Source of the DNA: Olivibacter sp. SDN3
GTDB taxonomy: Bacteria; Bacteroidota; Bacteroidia; Sphingobacteriales; Sphingobacteriaceae
Assembly (NCBI RefSeq): GCF_014334135.1
Contig: NZ_CP060497.1
Location: 2,294,001 to 2,358,000, forward strand
Direction of reading: 5' to 3'
DNA: 64,000 bases
This document shows, one piece after another, positions 17,677-26,581 of the stretch. A program made the translations under genes and the position numbers. How positions within the stretch are numbered: position 1 is the first letter of the stretch; each line of letters starts with the position of its first letter. The notes under the pieces were generated by a model. It made no database searches and was not told where the DNA came from. It saw nothing but the letters and a program-made list of their open reading frames with translations.

Positions 17677-18426
17677 ATGGGCGCAAAATCTTTCCGAAGC
17701 TATTATTACAGTGTTTTCTTCTTCCACCAAGGTGATGCGGAATTTTCGGTAGGCACTAATCAGTACACGATAAAAAAGGGTAGTATAGCTACAATAGGTG
17801 CCGGCCTGCCATATAAATGGATTAACCAGCGCGAACTGATATTTGACGTTGTCATATTCAGTGAAGATATTTTTAAGCATACATTCGATAATTTTTTTTA
17901 CTCACTGGATTATTTTTGTCCTGATATATTTAACGTTTTTGATACGGAGCAGGCAAAATACGATGAACTAACTGTGCTGCTTGACACATTGAAGTTTTTC
18001 AGGTTGAAACCAACGCCAATACCGGGTGTATTACAAGCCTTATTAATGCTTTTACATGAAGCATTTGTTCACAGGTATAAAAACTACACACGTGCACTTA
18101 CGGGCAAGGAATCATTTGTTGCCACCTTTCGAGCGCTCTTGGCCAAACATTTCATGAACCATAAAAATGTCTCATTCTACGCTTCTGAAATGAACATTAC
18201 GCCGAAATATTTGAGCGAAATCTTATTGTCCGAAACGGGGTGGACAGCTAAAAAGTGGATCGGATATCACCTGGGCGTTGAAGCAAAAACATTACTCAGT
18301 TATTCCAAAAAGCCTATTAAAGAGGTCGCTTATCAACTGGGATATGAAGATATCTCCCATTTCACCAAGGCCTTTAAGAATTGGACAGGGGAGACGCCCG
18401 GCGAATTCCGCATACAAGTGTACTGA
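17677..18426 (+). CDS. AraC-family transcriptional regulator, possibly N-terminally interrupted
   Basis: From the ATG at 17677 the product is 249 residues: an N-terminal cupin-like sensor (FRSYYYSVFFFHQGDAEFSV, IKKGSIATIGAGLPYKW) and a C-terminal double helix-turn-helix (about 155-249; KEVAYQLGYEDISHFTKAFK, TPGEFR). The same frame is protein-like for 32 codons upstream (from the ATG at 17581, MYPIDPLKHLSNNS, then stop, then PADAAPIVIADQQDFGR), where regulators of this type normally begin. A TGA at 17623-17625 interrupts it. Either translation starts at 17677, giving a shortened sensor domain, or the gene is inactive. It probably regulates the MBL-fold gene 153 bp downstream. Confidence 0.78.
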   Translation: MGAKSFRSYYYSVFFFHQGDAEFSVGTNQYTIKKGSIATIGAGLPYKWINQRELIFDVVIFSEDIFKHTFDNFFYSLDYFCPDIFNVFDTEQAKYDELTVLLDTLKFFRLKPTPIPGVLQALLMLLHEAFVHRYKNYTRALTGKESFVATFRALLAKHFMNHKNVSFYASEMNITPKYLSEILLSETGWTAKKWIGYHLGVEAKTLLSYSKKPIKEVAYQLGYEDISHFTKAFKNWTGETPGEFRIQVY

Positions 18427-18579
18427 ACAGAAAAAACTACCAAAGACACAGACTTCTTTACTATATCATACTGCCGTTTGCTATATACCTTTGTTAACAA
18501 GGATGGCTGCTGCTTGTATAGACAGGTATTCATGCTAGTGGCAGCCTGTATATTTCGAACTATAAAATAGGAGCTTGAT

Positions 18580-19266
18580 ATGAAACAGCAACAGTTAAAG
18601 ATGCAACAGGTATATCCAGACCTCTGGTTGAGCCAACCTGTGTTTCCAGAGCCGAAGGATTGGCCGGATTTGAAATTTCATGCTTTCCTGCTTAAGCGTG
18701 ACGAAGGTAATATCTTGTTTTACACGGGTGATATCACGGAAAATTATGATGACCTTGAGGCTCTTGGTGGGGTTAAGCGGCACTATCTTTCGCATGATCA
18801 CGAAGTTGGACCGGGTCTGGCGACCATCAAGGCTCGTTTTGGTAATACCTTACACACCCATAGCGCTGCCGAACCACTTGCAAAAACCTTTACACAAGTT
18901 GACGAGACTTTCCATGCCCGTGGGCATCACCCAGATGGCATTGAGGTTATTCCGTGTCCGGGGCATACGGCGGGTAGCGCCTGTTACCTAACGCGCGCTT
19001 CGGATGGACGCAGCTACCTGTTCATTGGCGATACGATCTATCCCAGTGGAGGAAAGTGGGAGGCTCTTGTGGATGAGTCTGATCGGGAGCAGTTCTTACA
19101 AAGTATAGAACTTCTTGCCAAGCTAGAACCAGATGTCGTGCTGTTCGGTGCGACGATGCCCGACAAAGCTTTCCATGAGTTTACACCGCAGACTTGGCGT
19201 AATGCACTTAAAGAGGCGGTGCAATCGCTAGACAATATTCCAGTTAGGAATGGCTACGATCAATAA
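18580..19266 (+). CDS. MBL-fold hydrolase-like protein with altered metal motif
   Basis: The 228-residue protein has the metallo-beta-lactamase fold: strand-rich start, FYTGDITENYDDL, then YLSHDHEVGPG (His72, His74), CPGHTAGS (His129) and FIGDTIYPSGG (Asp151). The canonical H-x-H-x-D-H is reduced here to H-x-H, since the Asp and third His positions hold Val and Gly. The second metal site is therefore probably incomplete. Base composition looks somewhat richer in G+C than its neighbours. It follows an AraC gene on the same strand, its probable regulator. The substrate is unknown. Confidence 0.8.
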   Translation: MKQQQLKMQQVYPDLWLSQPVFPEPKDWPDLKFHAFLLKRDEGNILFYTGDITENYDDLEALGGVKRHYLSHDHEVGPGLATIKARFGNTLHTHSAAEPLAKTFTQVDETFHARGHHPDGIEVIPCPGHTAGSACYLTRASDGRSYLFIGDTIYPSGGKWEALVDESDREQFLQSIELLAKLEPDVVLFGATMPDKAFHEFTPQTWRNALKEAVQSLDNIPVRNGYDQ

Positions 19267-19271
19267 TACAG

Positions 19272-19311
19272 AATCTCAGCATCACGTCATATTCAAGGTG
19301 ATGCTGAGATT
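19272..19311. terminator. Bidirectional terminator between MBL gene and wrbA
   Basis: A perfect 14-bp stem (AATCTCAGCATCAC/GTGATGCTGAGATT) with a 12-base loop sits between the stops of two converging genes, serving both. Confidence 0.85.
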
Positions 19312-19324
19312 ATTTCATCGCAGA

Positions 19325-19930
19325 CTAGCCTGCAAGACCTTTTAATGCTCCTGCGATGTCCGCTGTTCGTTTTGCCTGATGTTTGACGGCCAGTTCAGTA
19401 TCTCCTGTAATTGCTGCTTCAGCATTTACACTTACTCCATAGGGATTACCACCTGCCTTGAACAATACCTTAGCGGTATAGCCTGGAGCGGCAATAATTG
19501 AGCCCCAATGCATGACTGATATGTAAAATGAAAGTAGAGTTGTTTCTTGTCCTCCATGTGTATTTACTGCGCTGGTCATTGCACTCACAGCTTTGTTTGC
19601 CAATTTTCCTTTAGACCACAATCCCCCGGTGGTATCAAGAAACTGCTGGACTTGTGAAGGCGTACCTCCGTATCGTGTGGGAAAAGCGAAAATCAGACCG
19701 TCAGCCCATTCCAAGTCATCAAGACTAACCTCCGGTACATCCTTCGTCTGATCAATATGTTTTTTCCAATCCGGATTTGAGTCTATAGCATCATCGGGAG
19801 CAGTTTCCTTTATTTTTAATAGTTTTACATCATTTCCAGCCTCATCGGCAGCATCGGCAGCCCATTTCGCAAGCTTATAATTTGTGCCCGTAGAGCTGTA
19901 ATAAATAACGGCTATTTTCGTTGTTGGCAT
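19325..19930 (-). CDS. wrbA: NAD(P)H:quinone oxidoreductase, WrbA type
   Basis: The 201-residue flavodoxin-like protein has the FMN phosphate loop at the start (AVIYYSSTGTNYKLAKWA), the WrbA-specific FAFPTRYGGTPSQVQQFLD and TGGLWSKGKLANKAVSAMTS, and a C-terminal AKHQAKRTADI-like helix. WrbA reduces quinones by two electrons and protects against redox stress. Length matches the family. It is transcribed leftward and converges on the MBL-fold gene. Confidence 0.93.
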   Translation of the reverse strand: MPTTKIAVIYYSSTGTNYKLAKWAADAADEAGNDVKLLKIKETAPDDAIDSNPDWKKHIDQTKDVPEVSLDDLEWADGLIFAFPTRYGGTPSQVQQFLDTTGGLWSKGKLANKAVSAMTSAVNTHGGQETTLLSFYISVMHWGSIIAAPGYTAKVLFKAGGNPYGVSVNAEAAITGDTELAVKHQAKRTADIAGALKGLAG

Positions 19931-20307
19931 CTTGTAAAAAATTAATTAGAAAAATACTACATCTTTTATTACAAGGATCAACATGACCTAATTGTTTGCG
20001 TAAATGTTTAAACATATAAAAAGTCGACATGCCAAAAGCGCTATCTTAATGATGACTAACGATAAACCAGAACACGTGATTTAGTGAAAAGTGAACTGTA
20101 AAGGCAAAAAAAGAGGATGATCTGCTTAAACTGGCTGATGAGTAGTTGAAATAAAAATAAGGCATTAATTGTTGTAATACAGCGGCTAGGCTCAGGAATT
20201 TCCCGAGTCTAGCCGTTGTGTCCTAGGGCTGGCTTATAATGCAATGTACATTTGCGTTTACAGAAGATATTCCTTTGCTGCCCAGGCTGGAAGTTATGCG
20301 GCGCGTA
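19931..20307. other. Intergenic region with a hairpin at 20183-20215
   Basis: About 375 bp between the wrbA start and the end of the TolC-like gene. A stem of 11 pairs (CGGCTAGGCTC/GAGTCTAGCCG, one G-T) at 20183-20215 may end the export operon, though no T-run follows. A few short coding-like scraps on the plus strand (for example MMTNDKPEHVI at 20049) do not add up to a gene. Confidence 0.45.
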
Positions 20308-21750
20308 TTATTCGCCTAACAGCCTAGTCCCTGCTTTATAATATAATTCTGCGAGGGCTTTGTTAAAGTTTGCAATGAGATTCTCCCTTTTTATTTTCAT
20401 TTCGATAAGCTTGCTTTCCCTGCTGTTTATAATAAAAAGTGTACTTTCACCAAGGCCGAACTTTTGCTGTTCACCATTAAGCAATACTTGCTGATTAGTA
20501 ATACTTAATACTTGCAGTTCCAATTGATCACTATATGCAGTAAGGTCGTTGTATTTGGTCGTAATATCATTGGAGATGTTACGACCTATGACCAATTGAT
20601 CATACTGGAGTTGTTCTTGCTTGAGTTTGACCTCCTTTAATTTTCCACGTTCTGTTCGCAAGAATAGCGGAAAAGCAAAATCAACACCTAACTTGTAATT
20701 GCTCCAGTTGAAATCATAATGATGAGGGATGGTCTCGTTAAAGTTTCGACGATTTGATATCAGGGTTCCAGAAACATTCAGCTTGGGCTTCAATAGTTCT
20801 TTACGGAATCTTTCTTCGATATATAGCTGTTCGCTTTTACTTTCCAGTTTCAACAATTCAGGATGCTGATCTTGCGCAAGATTAAGCAAATCATGGAGAA
20901 TAGTAGGGTCGGGTTTTAGTCCAGTCGTGTCAACGTCAGATGGAATGGCGTGATCGGGTAGCTCCACTGGTTGCTGGTTTTCATTCCATAAATGGTTTGA
21001 AAGAGCCAATCGGCTATTCTTTAGTTCGACGATATATTTGGCCAACTCGATCTGCCTTTCTTGCACGGTTATCGCGGCTTCCACAGAATCAATGGGGGGT
21101 GCGTCCCCCAATACGGTTTGCATACTGATCGCTCTAAACCTTGTTTCAGCTAGCTGCACACCCTCCACTAGCAGCTCATACTGACGAAAAGCGAAATACC
21201 AATCCCAGTAGTCATGCACGGCTTCGAACCAAATACTGTTTATCTGTTTTACCTGTTCTGCCTCGGCATAGTTGAGCATTGCTTGGGCTTGTTTTAAAGT
21301 ACTGCGGCGATTATCAATGATCAGCCCTTGGCCTAAAGGAATGCTTATTCCTACACCAGATAACCCAGCCGTGGAAGTGGTTGTTTCAGGATTGGTATAA
21401 CGGCCGATATTCCGATCATATGCAACTTTAAGATCTGCTCCTGCTAACCATACCGGTACCTTTAATTCGCTGTTCCAGTGATTATAATAATCAGTGTTGC
21501 CAAAATATTTATTATTGAACGTAGCTTTCAATGCCGGATCAAAGTTGCCCCGTGCCTGTGCTACCTGTGCTTTTGCAGCTTCACTCAACAGCAGTGCCTG
21601 TTTCACAACCGGATGATGGGCCATCAACAGCTCTTCCAGATCGTTCAGTGTAAACTCCTTTAATTCGGTATTATTTTCATTCTCTTGTGCCCAAACTGCT
21701 GGTATGAGCCACAACGCGAGTATAAGGCTAAACAACTTTTCTCTTGTCAT
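20308..21750 (-). CDS. TolC-family outer-membrane efflux protein
   Basis: The 480-residue protein has a signal peptide (MTREKLFSLILALWLIPAVWAQ). It carries two TolC repeats of long amphipathic helices, with ELEELLMAHHPVVKQALLL opening the first and a NITT-like ISNDITTKYNDLTAYSDQLE helix in the second. It would form the outer-membrane channel of a tripartite exporter. It lies 6 bp after the HlyD-like gene and is the last gene of the operon. Confidence 0.9.
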   Translation of the reverse strand: MTREKLFSLILALWLIPAVWAQENENNTELKEFTLNDLEELLMAHHPVVKQALLLSEAAKAQVAQARGNFDPALKATFNNKYFGNTDYYNHWNSELKVPVWLAGADLKVAYDRNIGRYTNPETTTSTAGLSGVGISIPLGQGLIIDNRRSTLKQAQAMLNYAEAEQVKQINSIWFEAVHDYWDWYFAFRQYELLVEGVQLAETRFRAISMQTVLGDAPPIDSVEAAITVQERQIELAKYIVELKNSRLALSNHLWNENQQPVELPDHAIPSDVDTTGLKPDPTILHDLLNLAQDQHPELLKLESKSEQLYIEERFRKELLKPKLNVSGTLISNRRNFNETIPHHYDFNWSNYKLGVDFAFPLFLRTERGKLKEVKLKQEQLQYDQLVIGRNISNDITTKYNDLTAYSDQLELQVLSITNQQVLLNGEQQKFGLGESTLFIINSRESKLIEMKIKRENLIANFNKALAELYYKAGTRLLGE

Positions 21751-21756
21751 ATGCTG

Positions 21757-23115
21757 CTATTTCCCTGTTTCTTCCTTTGGTTCCTTTTCTAGGCTTGGTG
21801 GGAAGCCATTCAGTTGTCGCCATATCTCATACCAAAGGGGAACACCCTCTAGAATTACCCGACCGAATACGCCTGAACCCAATCGTAATTGTTCTGGCCA
21901 AGGCTCGTCTTTATCGGGGACTGGAAGTGTAGGGCGTACTAATATGCGATATTTGCCATTTGGGCTACTTACTTTATCAATTACCGTTACTTTTCCGGCA
22001 AAAGTACCTACAGCAACAGCAGGCCAACCGGAAAATTGTACCGAAGGCCACCCTTCAAATTGGAGCCGAGCATCGCTTTCGTGCAGAATCAAGGGTACAT
22101 CTATGGCGTCCACGTACAATTCTGCTGCCATTAGGGGCGTTTTAGGCTGCAAAGTGGCAATGGACTCACCTTCCTTTATGTTTTCTCCAATCCCAGCTTT
22201 TAATGTTTTTACGACGTAACCACTTTGCGGGGCCCGGACTACATAAAGCCCTCGGCGCACATCAAAATTGGCAATTTCGTTCCGGAGCTTGGCAATATCT
22301 CCTTGAACGCTTGCCTTACTGGAAAACGCCGAACTGAGGTCTGATTGTGCCTTCGCAAGGGACTCATTATACTTTGCCCTAATGTTGTCGAGATCAATAA
22401 TTGCATTGACCAGGTTCTGGCGTGAATTGGTAAGCTTATTTTGTGCGCTTACTACTTTTGCCTGATCGTTTTGCAGATTAAGTCGGCGGGTTTCAATGTC
22501 AGTAAGGGAAAAGAGACCATTTTCATAACCTTGCTCATAACGTTCTACACGAACCTTACTTGTTTCGTAAAAACTTTCAATGGCCACTAAATCGGCGCTG
22601 TCAATTTTTACAAGATTGCGAGACTGCGTAACCTTATTTTTGGCGGCTTCCAACTGATAACGTAAACCCGCTGTAAGGGCATCGATCTGTGCTTTTGTAG
22701 CCGTCATTTTTTGATCGGCAGCTTCTTCACTGTTTCTTTTGGCAAACAATTGCTCTTCCAATCGTTGTGGTAGTTCCGGGTCAAAATAAGACTGGGTAGT
22801 CTCGGAAATAACCAGTATGGTGTCTCCCTTTTGAACCTCTTCTCCCTCTTGGACAGCCCAGCGTTCTATACGGCCGCCAATCTGGTTTTGGACGGTTTGT
22901 GGACGATCCTGAGGCCGCAATGCTGTCACCGTTCCACGACCGGGAATAGTCTGTCGCCACGGTAAAAAAAGTATGCTTACAAAAACGATGGTTGCTCCAA
23001 GGAGAATGCGGCCAAGCATGATCGCACCTTTATTCCGTAGCAATTGTTTACGCCCTTCGGCCGATAGGTTTTCCCAGCTGATGGTTTTAGGTAAAATAAG
23101 TTTCTTATTACCCAT
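21757..23115 (-). CDS. HlyD-family periplasmic adaptor (membrane fusion protein)
   Basis: The 452-residue protein has one N-terminal membrane anchor (about residues 33-52, IMLGRILLGATIVFVSILFL) after a cytoplasmic tail. A split lipoyl domain (TVQNQIGGRIERWAVQEGEEVQKGD and VVRAPQSGYVVKTL) follows, with a long coiled-coil hairpin (about 120-280) and a C-terminal beta-barrel. It bridges the inner-membrane ABC protein and the TolC-like channel. It overlaps the upstream ABC gene by 8 bp, so the two are translationally coupled. Confidence 0.9.
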   Translation of the reverse strand: MGNKKLILPKTISWENLSAEGRKQLLRNKGAIMLGRILLGATIVFVSILFLPWRQTIPGRGTVTALRPQDRPQTVQNQIGGRIERWAVQEGEEVQKGDTILVISETTQSYFDPELPQRLEEQLFAKRNSEEAADQKMTATKAQIDALTAGLRYQLEAAKNKVTQSRNLVKIDSADLVAIESFYETSKVRVERYEQGYENGLFSLTDIETRRLNLQNDQAKVVSAQNKLTNSRQNLVNAIIDLDNIRAKYNESLAKAQSDLSSAFSSKASVQGDIAKLRNEIANFDVRRGLYVVRAPQSGYVVKTLKAGIGENIKEGESIATLQPKTPLMAAELYVDAIDVPLILHESDARLQFEGWPSVQFSGWPAVAVGTFAGKVTVIDKVSSPNGKYRILVRPTLPVPDKDEPWPEQLRLGSGVFGRVILEGVPLWYEIWRQLNGFPPSLEKEPKEETGK

Positions 23116-24106
23116 GATTAGCTACCTCCTCTTCAAGCTCAAGATCAGTAACAACAGCTAGTTTAACTGTCCCAGTTAACATATCAAAAATAGTGTCCAA
23201 GTTGGTGAGCAATTTTTCAATAGCATAACCTATCTGGACAATAACGACCTCTGCGGCTACAAATTGGCCAAAGGTCATTTCCCGCTCGATAACAAAGTGA
23301 GATCCCAAAAGCAGCATCGCTCCAAATAACAGTGTACGTATAAAGACGGAACCAGCGAAGAAGCGCTTTAAAATCTTGAAATGCTCGTTTCTGGCGGTCA
23401 GATATTTGCCGGTGATAAGATCGGTGTTTGCTATAACGTCTTTCATCTTTTCATGATCTCCGCGATATTTATCGATATTCGAAGCTACTTCTTCCAAATA
23501 AGCGACAGTTTCATATTTGTGTTCGGATTCTTCTATGCTGGTACTCAAGCCACGCTTATAGTAAACCAATAAAATAATAGCAACTATTCCTATGATTACT
23601 ACGCCAAAAGTTAAGAAAACGGGATGGTAAAAGGAGAGGAGTAAAACACTGAAGAAAATAGTGACAACCGCCGCAATGATATCTATCAATAATTTGATAA
23701 TTCCTTTTTGTATCACGATCACATCGAAGAAGCGGTTCACAAGTTCGATGAGGTTTTCACCTTCCAGTTCTGATGGTTTGATGCGCGGGAGCCGATAAGC
23801 GAACTCAAGAGCAGATTTTAGGAACATCTTCTGTTCTAGATATTCAACTAAACTCAACTGACCGATTAGTAAAGTGCCTCCAATAATTACTGCTGCTATT
23901 ACGCTGATAATCAGTATATAGGTGGAGCTGTACATGGCGCCATTTATCAATAAGTTGAAAACGGCTGTTATCCCTACCGGAATACTCAGACTAAAGATAC
24001 CAATGATTATTGCGTATAAAAAAATATAGTTGATCGTTTTGCGCTCAGGGTGTAGTAGCCCTATAAGTCTTTGTAGGGGCGTAGGCGCCCCAGGTTTTGC
24101 GTTCAT
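23108..24106 (-). CDS. ABC exporter transmembrane domain lacking the ATPase domain
   Basis: The 332-residue protein is a type I exporter membrane domain. It has six predicted helices (IFLYAIIIGIFSLSIPVG, ILIISVIAAVIIGGTLLIG, two central helices, two near the C-terminus) and the intracellular loops with AYLEEVASNIDKYRGDHE. It ends right after the sixth helix (TDLELEEEVANHG), where a nucleotide-binding domain would begin. No Walker A, signature or Walker B is present. The stop overlaps the HlyD start by 8 bp, so the short form appears to be native. An ATPase supplied from elsewhere, or another energy source, would be needed. Confidence 0.8.
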   Translation of the reverse strand: MNAKPGAPTPLQRLIGLLHPERKTINYIFLYAIIIGIFSLSIPVGITAVFNLLINGAMYSSTYILIISVIAAVIIGGTLLIGQLSLVEYLEQKMFLKSALEFAYRLPRIKPSELEGENLIELVNRFFDVIVIQKGIIKLLIDIIAAVVTIFFSVLLLSFYHPVFLTFGVVIIGIVAIILLVYYKRGLSTSIEESEHKYETVAYLEEVASNIDKYRGDHEKMKDVIANTDLITGKYLTARNEHFKILKRFFAGSVFIRTLLFGAMLLLGSHFVIEREMTFGQFVAAEVVIVQIGYAIEKLLTNLDTIFDMLTGTVKLAVVTDLELEEEVANHG

Positions 24107-24138
24107 AAAAAATAAATGTAAAAAATTAAGTTGCGGTG

Positions 24139-24156
24139 ATAGTAACCTGTTACTAT
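24139..24156. promoter_or_regulatory. 18-bp palindrome ahead of the ABC gene
   Basis: ATAGTAAC and GTTACTAT flank a CT centre, giving a perfect inverted repeat 33 bp upstream of the ABC membrane gene, in the gap after a small gene of the same operon. It could be an operator or an RNA hairpin. Confidence 0.45.
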
Positions 24157-24168
24157 TGTTGTATGCGA

Positions 24169-24507
24169 TTAAGCAGACAGGTCTGGTGGGGGGGAGGGAA
24201 CCGAATTAAAGTGGTCTATGCTATAAAAGCAATTGTATCGGCGAATGCATTTTTTTAGCTTCTTTCCGGCCGTCTCAAGAGTTTGTCTGTTATCCGAGGT
24301 TAGGTACTCATAGGTTTTATGCTGCTTTTCGGTATCCTTTTTTTCTCCTTTTTCAGACTTTTCGGCATCTGTGTAGATCTTAACAATATTAACAGATTTG
24401 TCGTTCTTTAAAGTGGAAATGGTTAAACCTACCTTTAAGGCTAATAAGCTGATCAGCAGCAAGCTGAATAGATTATGTATAAGGGCGCTTCTAAAAATCT
24501 GCGTCAT
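24169..24507 (-). CDS. Small membrane-anchored hypothetical protein, first gene of the export operon
   Basis: The ATG at 24507 gives 112 residues. One hydrophobic segment (NLFSLLLISLLALKVGL) is followed by a charged stretch rich in Lys and Glu, then a C-terminal YSIDHFNSVPSPPPD. An upstream start at 24567 would add 20 residues without a clear function. Small Bacteroidetes proteins with a similar anchor and terminal motif exist, but I cannot name a family. It is 62 bp ahead of the ABC membrane protein on the same strand and may be part of the same export system. Confidence 0.5.
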   Translation of the reverse strand: MTQIFRSALIHNLFSLLLISLLALKVGLTISTLKNDKSVNIVKIYTDAEKSEKGEKKDTEKQHKTYEYLTSDNRQTLETAGKKLKKCIRRYNCFYSIDHFNSVPSPPPDLSA

Positions 24508-24915
24508 TTCACAAATATAACGGGCGCAATAATACAAAAATGTCACCGAAATGTTAATCTTATGCAAAAAATATGTTGTTTTTTAATCTTATTCCAATCT
24601 CACAACGAGAAAAAACGATTACTTGGTGTTTTTTTTGATTATTGGTGGATTGATTTTGATAATTAACGTTTGTTCGATGGTTTGGTAGGTTCACTGTTTA
24701 TGGTTTTGATGGCTTTTTCGTGTCAGTAATTAGCTTTTAGTCTTTAATGTTATTTTAATGAGCAAAAAAAGATGATTTTTGAGTTAGTTTAAGCTGATCC
24801 TGTATATTTTTTGTTATTCAATTCCTCTTTGTGCGTCAGATCATACGGAGGGGAAGTCGAGGTTGAATAAAAATAAACATTTATATTTTGTTCTAAGGGT
24901 TCATCTTCTCGTGAA
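24508..24915. other. AT-rich intergenic region upstream of the export operon
   Basis: About 400 bp between the small operon-leading gene and the end of the PqiA-like gene. Very AT-rich; I see no coding frame or strong hairpin. It probably contains the promoter of the export operon. Confidence 0.4.
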
Positions 24916-26226
24916 TTATTTGTTATGACCATTATGACATTCAGTGATGCCTTTTTCTGTTATTTTCTTTAAAATTTCCGAAAGGATTAGCCCATATAGA
25001 ACAAATGTTAAAAATATGACAAAACCGGGCTGTAGCGACGTATTGTTTGTAGCGATACTCGTGAATGTGTCGTCATCTATATTTAGGGCAGAAAGTTGGC
25101 TGTTCAATATGCTGTTTAAACCGATATAGCTCATCATTATCGCAACAACCATAACATCTGCCATGCTCCATTTGCCGGATTTAAAGGCAAAGAAAGAGAT
25201 TATTTTATTTGCCCGTATTTTATCTTTGAGTAGGTAAATACCCGAACAGATTAGTTTGCCTGAAGGAAACAGCACACTGAAAGTAAAGATAAGAAAGCCA
25301 ATTACTATAGAGTCGATCTCCCCATTTTTGACAAGAATCCACACCACATCCAGGATGCTTTTACTTTGAAAGAAAAGTATCTGATTATCAAATACGAGAT
25401 GCTCGCCCAATAAATGGAAGTCTACTGTTTCGAGTCGGGCTTCCAGTTCGATCATTACTGAAGAAACACCTACAATTAATATAATACAGGCTGCCAATAA
25501 TGAAAAAATGAACAATGATTGATGGACCTCCTTTTTATTTCTGAAAAGCCTCCAAAGTATTAAAAATAAGAGTACTGCAACAATTAAGGCAGCAGCATAA
25601 GTATAGCTCTGAAATCTTATGTTTTCAAAAAGCGTGTTCGCTTTTTTCTCAAATGCCTGTACGCTGTCGACCTCATATTTTTTAAATATGGTTTGCGTTA
25701 GCTTACGTTGAGCGGTCATAGAGCTGTCGAAGGTAGATTCCGTAAAATCCTCTAGTTTTCCTTCTGCCAAATTTTTAAGCGTTTTTTTAGTGGATGGTTT
25801 GGTTATTTCATTTACAATTGTTTCAGCAAAGGTTGGAACCTGCTCATGTAACTTCTCCTCATTCACAAAAAGATTCACGGCAGCTTTTCTGATTTTCCCT
25901 CCAATACTTTTCTGTTTCTCATTGATAACCTCTATGGCTTTATCAATCATCGAATGGAGGATTTTTTCAATTTCCTTCTGTAAATCAGCCTTTTCCTTTT
26001 CAGTGAAGGTAAAGTTCTCTATCTGCTTGTCTACTATTTTTGTAATTTTATCTTCCCATTCGTCGATGGAGAGTAAGCCGAAGGCGATGCTGTTGACCGT
26101 ACTGTAATCTTCCATGATTTCTTGCTGATCGCGAGACAAATGGATTTCCCGATAACCGCAATACACCATTGCTAACAAGACTATGCTTAAGACAGCGTTG
26201 AGCAATTGCTTAGCTTTTTTTGACAT
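24916..26226 (-). CDS. PqiA-domain membrane protein with long soluble insert
   Basis: The 436-residue protein has a first membrane helix (about 8-24), a long charged helical region (about 40-200; KITKIVDKQIENFTFTEKEK and others) and then four or more membrane segments. The C-terminal half carries the paraquat-inducible protein A pattern: IGFLIFTFSVLFPSGKLICSG and GKWSMADVMVVAIMMSYIG. PqiA proteins work with MCE-type lipid-trafficking partners, but no MCE gene is adjacent. The large helical insert is not typical of E. coli PqiA. It is transcribed alone, divergently from a DoxX gene. Confidence 0.75.
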   Translation of the reverse strand: MSKKAKQLLNAVLSIVLLAMVYCGYREIHLSRDQQEIMEDYSTVNSIAFGLLSIDEWEDKITKIVDKQIENFTFTEKEKADLQKEIEKILHSMIDKAIEVINEKQKSIGGKIRKAAVNLFVNEEKLHEQVPTFAETIVNEITKPSTKKTLKNLAEGKLEDFTESTFDSSMTAQRKLTQTIFKKYEVDSVQAFEKKANTLFENIRFQSYTYAAALIVAVLLFLILWRLFRNKKEVHQSLFIFSLLAACIILIVGVSSVMIELEARLETVDFHLLGEHLVFDNQILFFQSKSILDVVWILVKNGEIDSIVIGFLIFTFSVLFPSGKLICSGIYLLKDKIRANKIISFFAFKSGKWSMADVMVVAIMMSYIGLNSILNSQLSALNIDDDTFTSIATNNTSLQPGFVIFLTFVLYGLILSEILKKITEKGITECHNGHNK

Positions 26227-26581
26227 AAAATGTATATATAGAAGGTTAGTGCCGCGTGTTTGTGTTTCTTAGTTGGTTTTCTCCTCAGATTAGCCTGGTT
26301 TTTTATGTTAACTATGGTTTATAACGATTGATCGCTTCAATAATTGCGAATAAAAAGTATGCCAATATCTATATTTGTCCTCTCGAGTGCAGACGCTTTC
26401 GTTCTTTTTGTCGCATAACGCCCCTTTATTTGCCGGATTTTATCCGTGTTTTGGCAGGTTTAATTTGCTAATTTTGTTATAGCTTAATGATTTTAAAGTT
26501 AACGGGCAAAAATTCGTAGCCATTTAAATGGCTGGGTTTGCTATAAAACAAAAACAGTAAACAATTTTAAAACAATAAATT
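26227..26581. other. Divergent promoter region
   Basis: About 355 bp between the divergently transcribed PqiA-like and DoxX genes. No coding frame stands out. A perfect 16-bp palindrome lies at 26518-26533, 49 bp ahead of the DoxX start. Confidence 0.5.
26518..26533. promoter_or_regulatory. 16-bp perfect palindrome upstream of DoxX gene
   Basis: AGCCATTTAAATGGCT reads the same on both strands. Its place in the DoxX promoter region suits a dimeric repressor or activator site. The binding protein is unknown. Confidence 0.5.

Noticed and set aside
20049-20150. Plus-strand coding-like scraps (MMTNDKPEHVI; KAKKEDDLLKLADE)
   Set aside because: In different frames with stops between them; no supporting signal.
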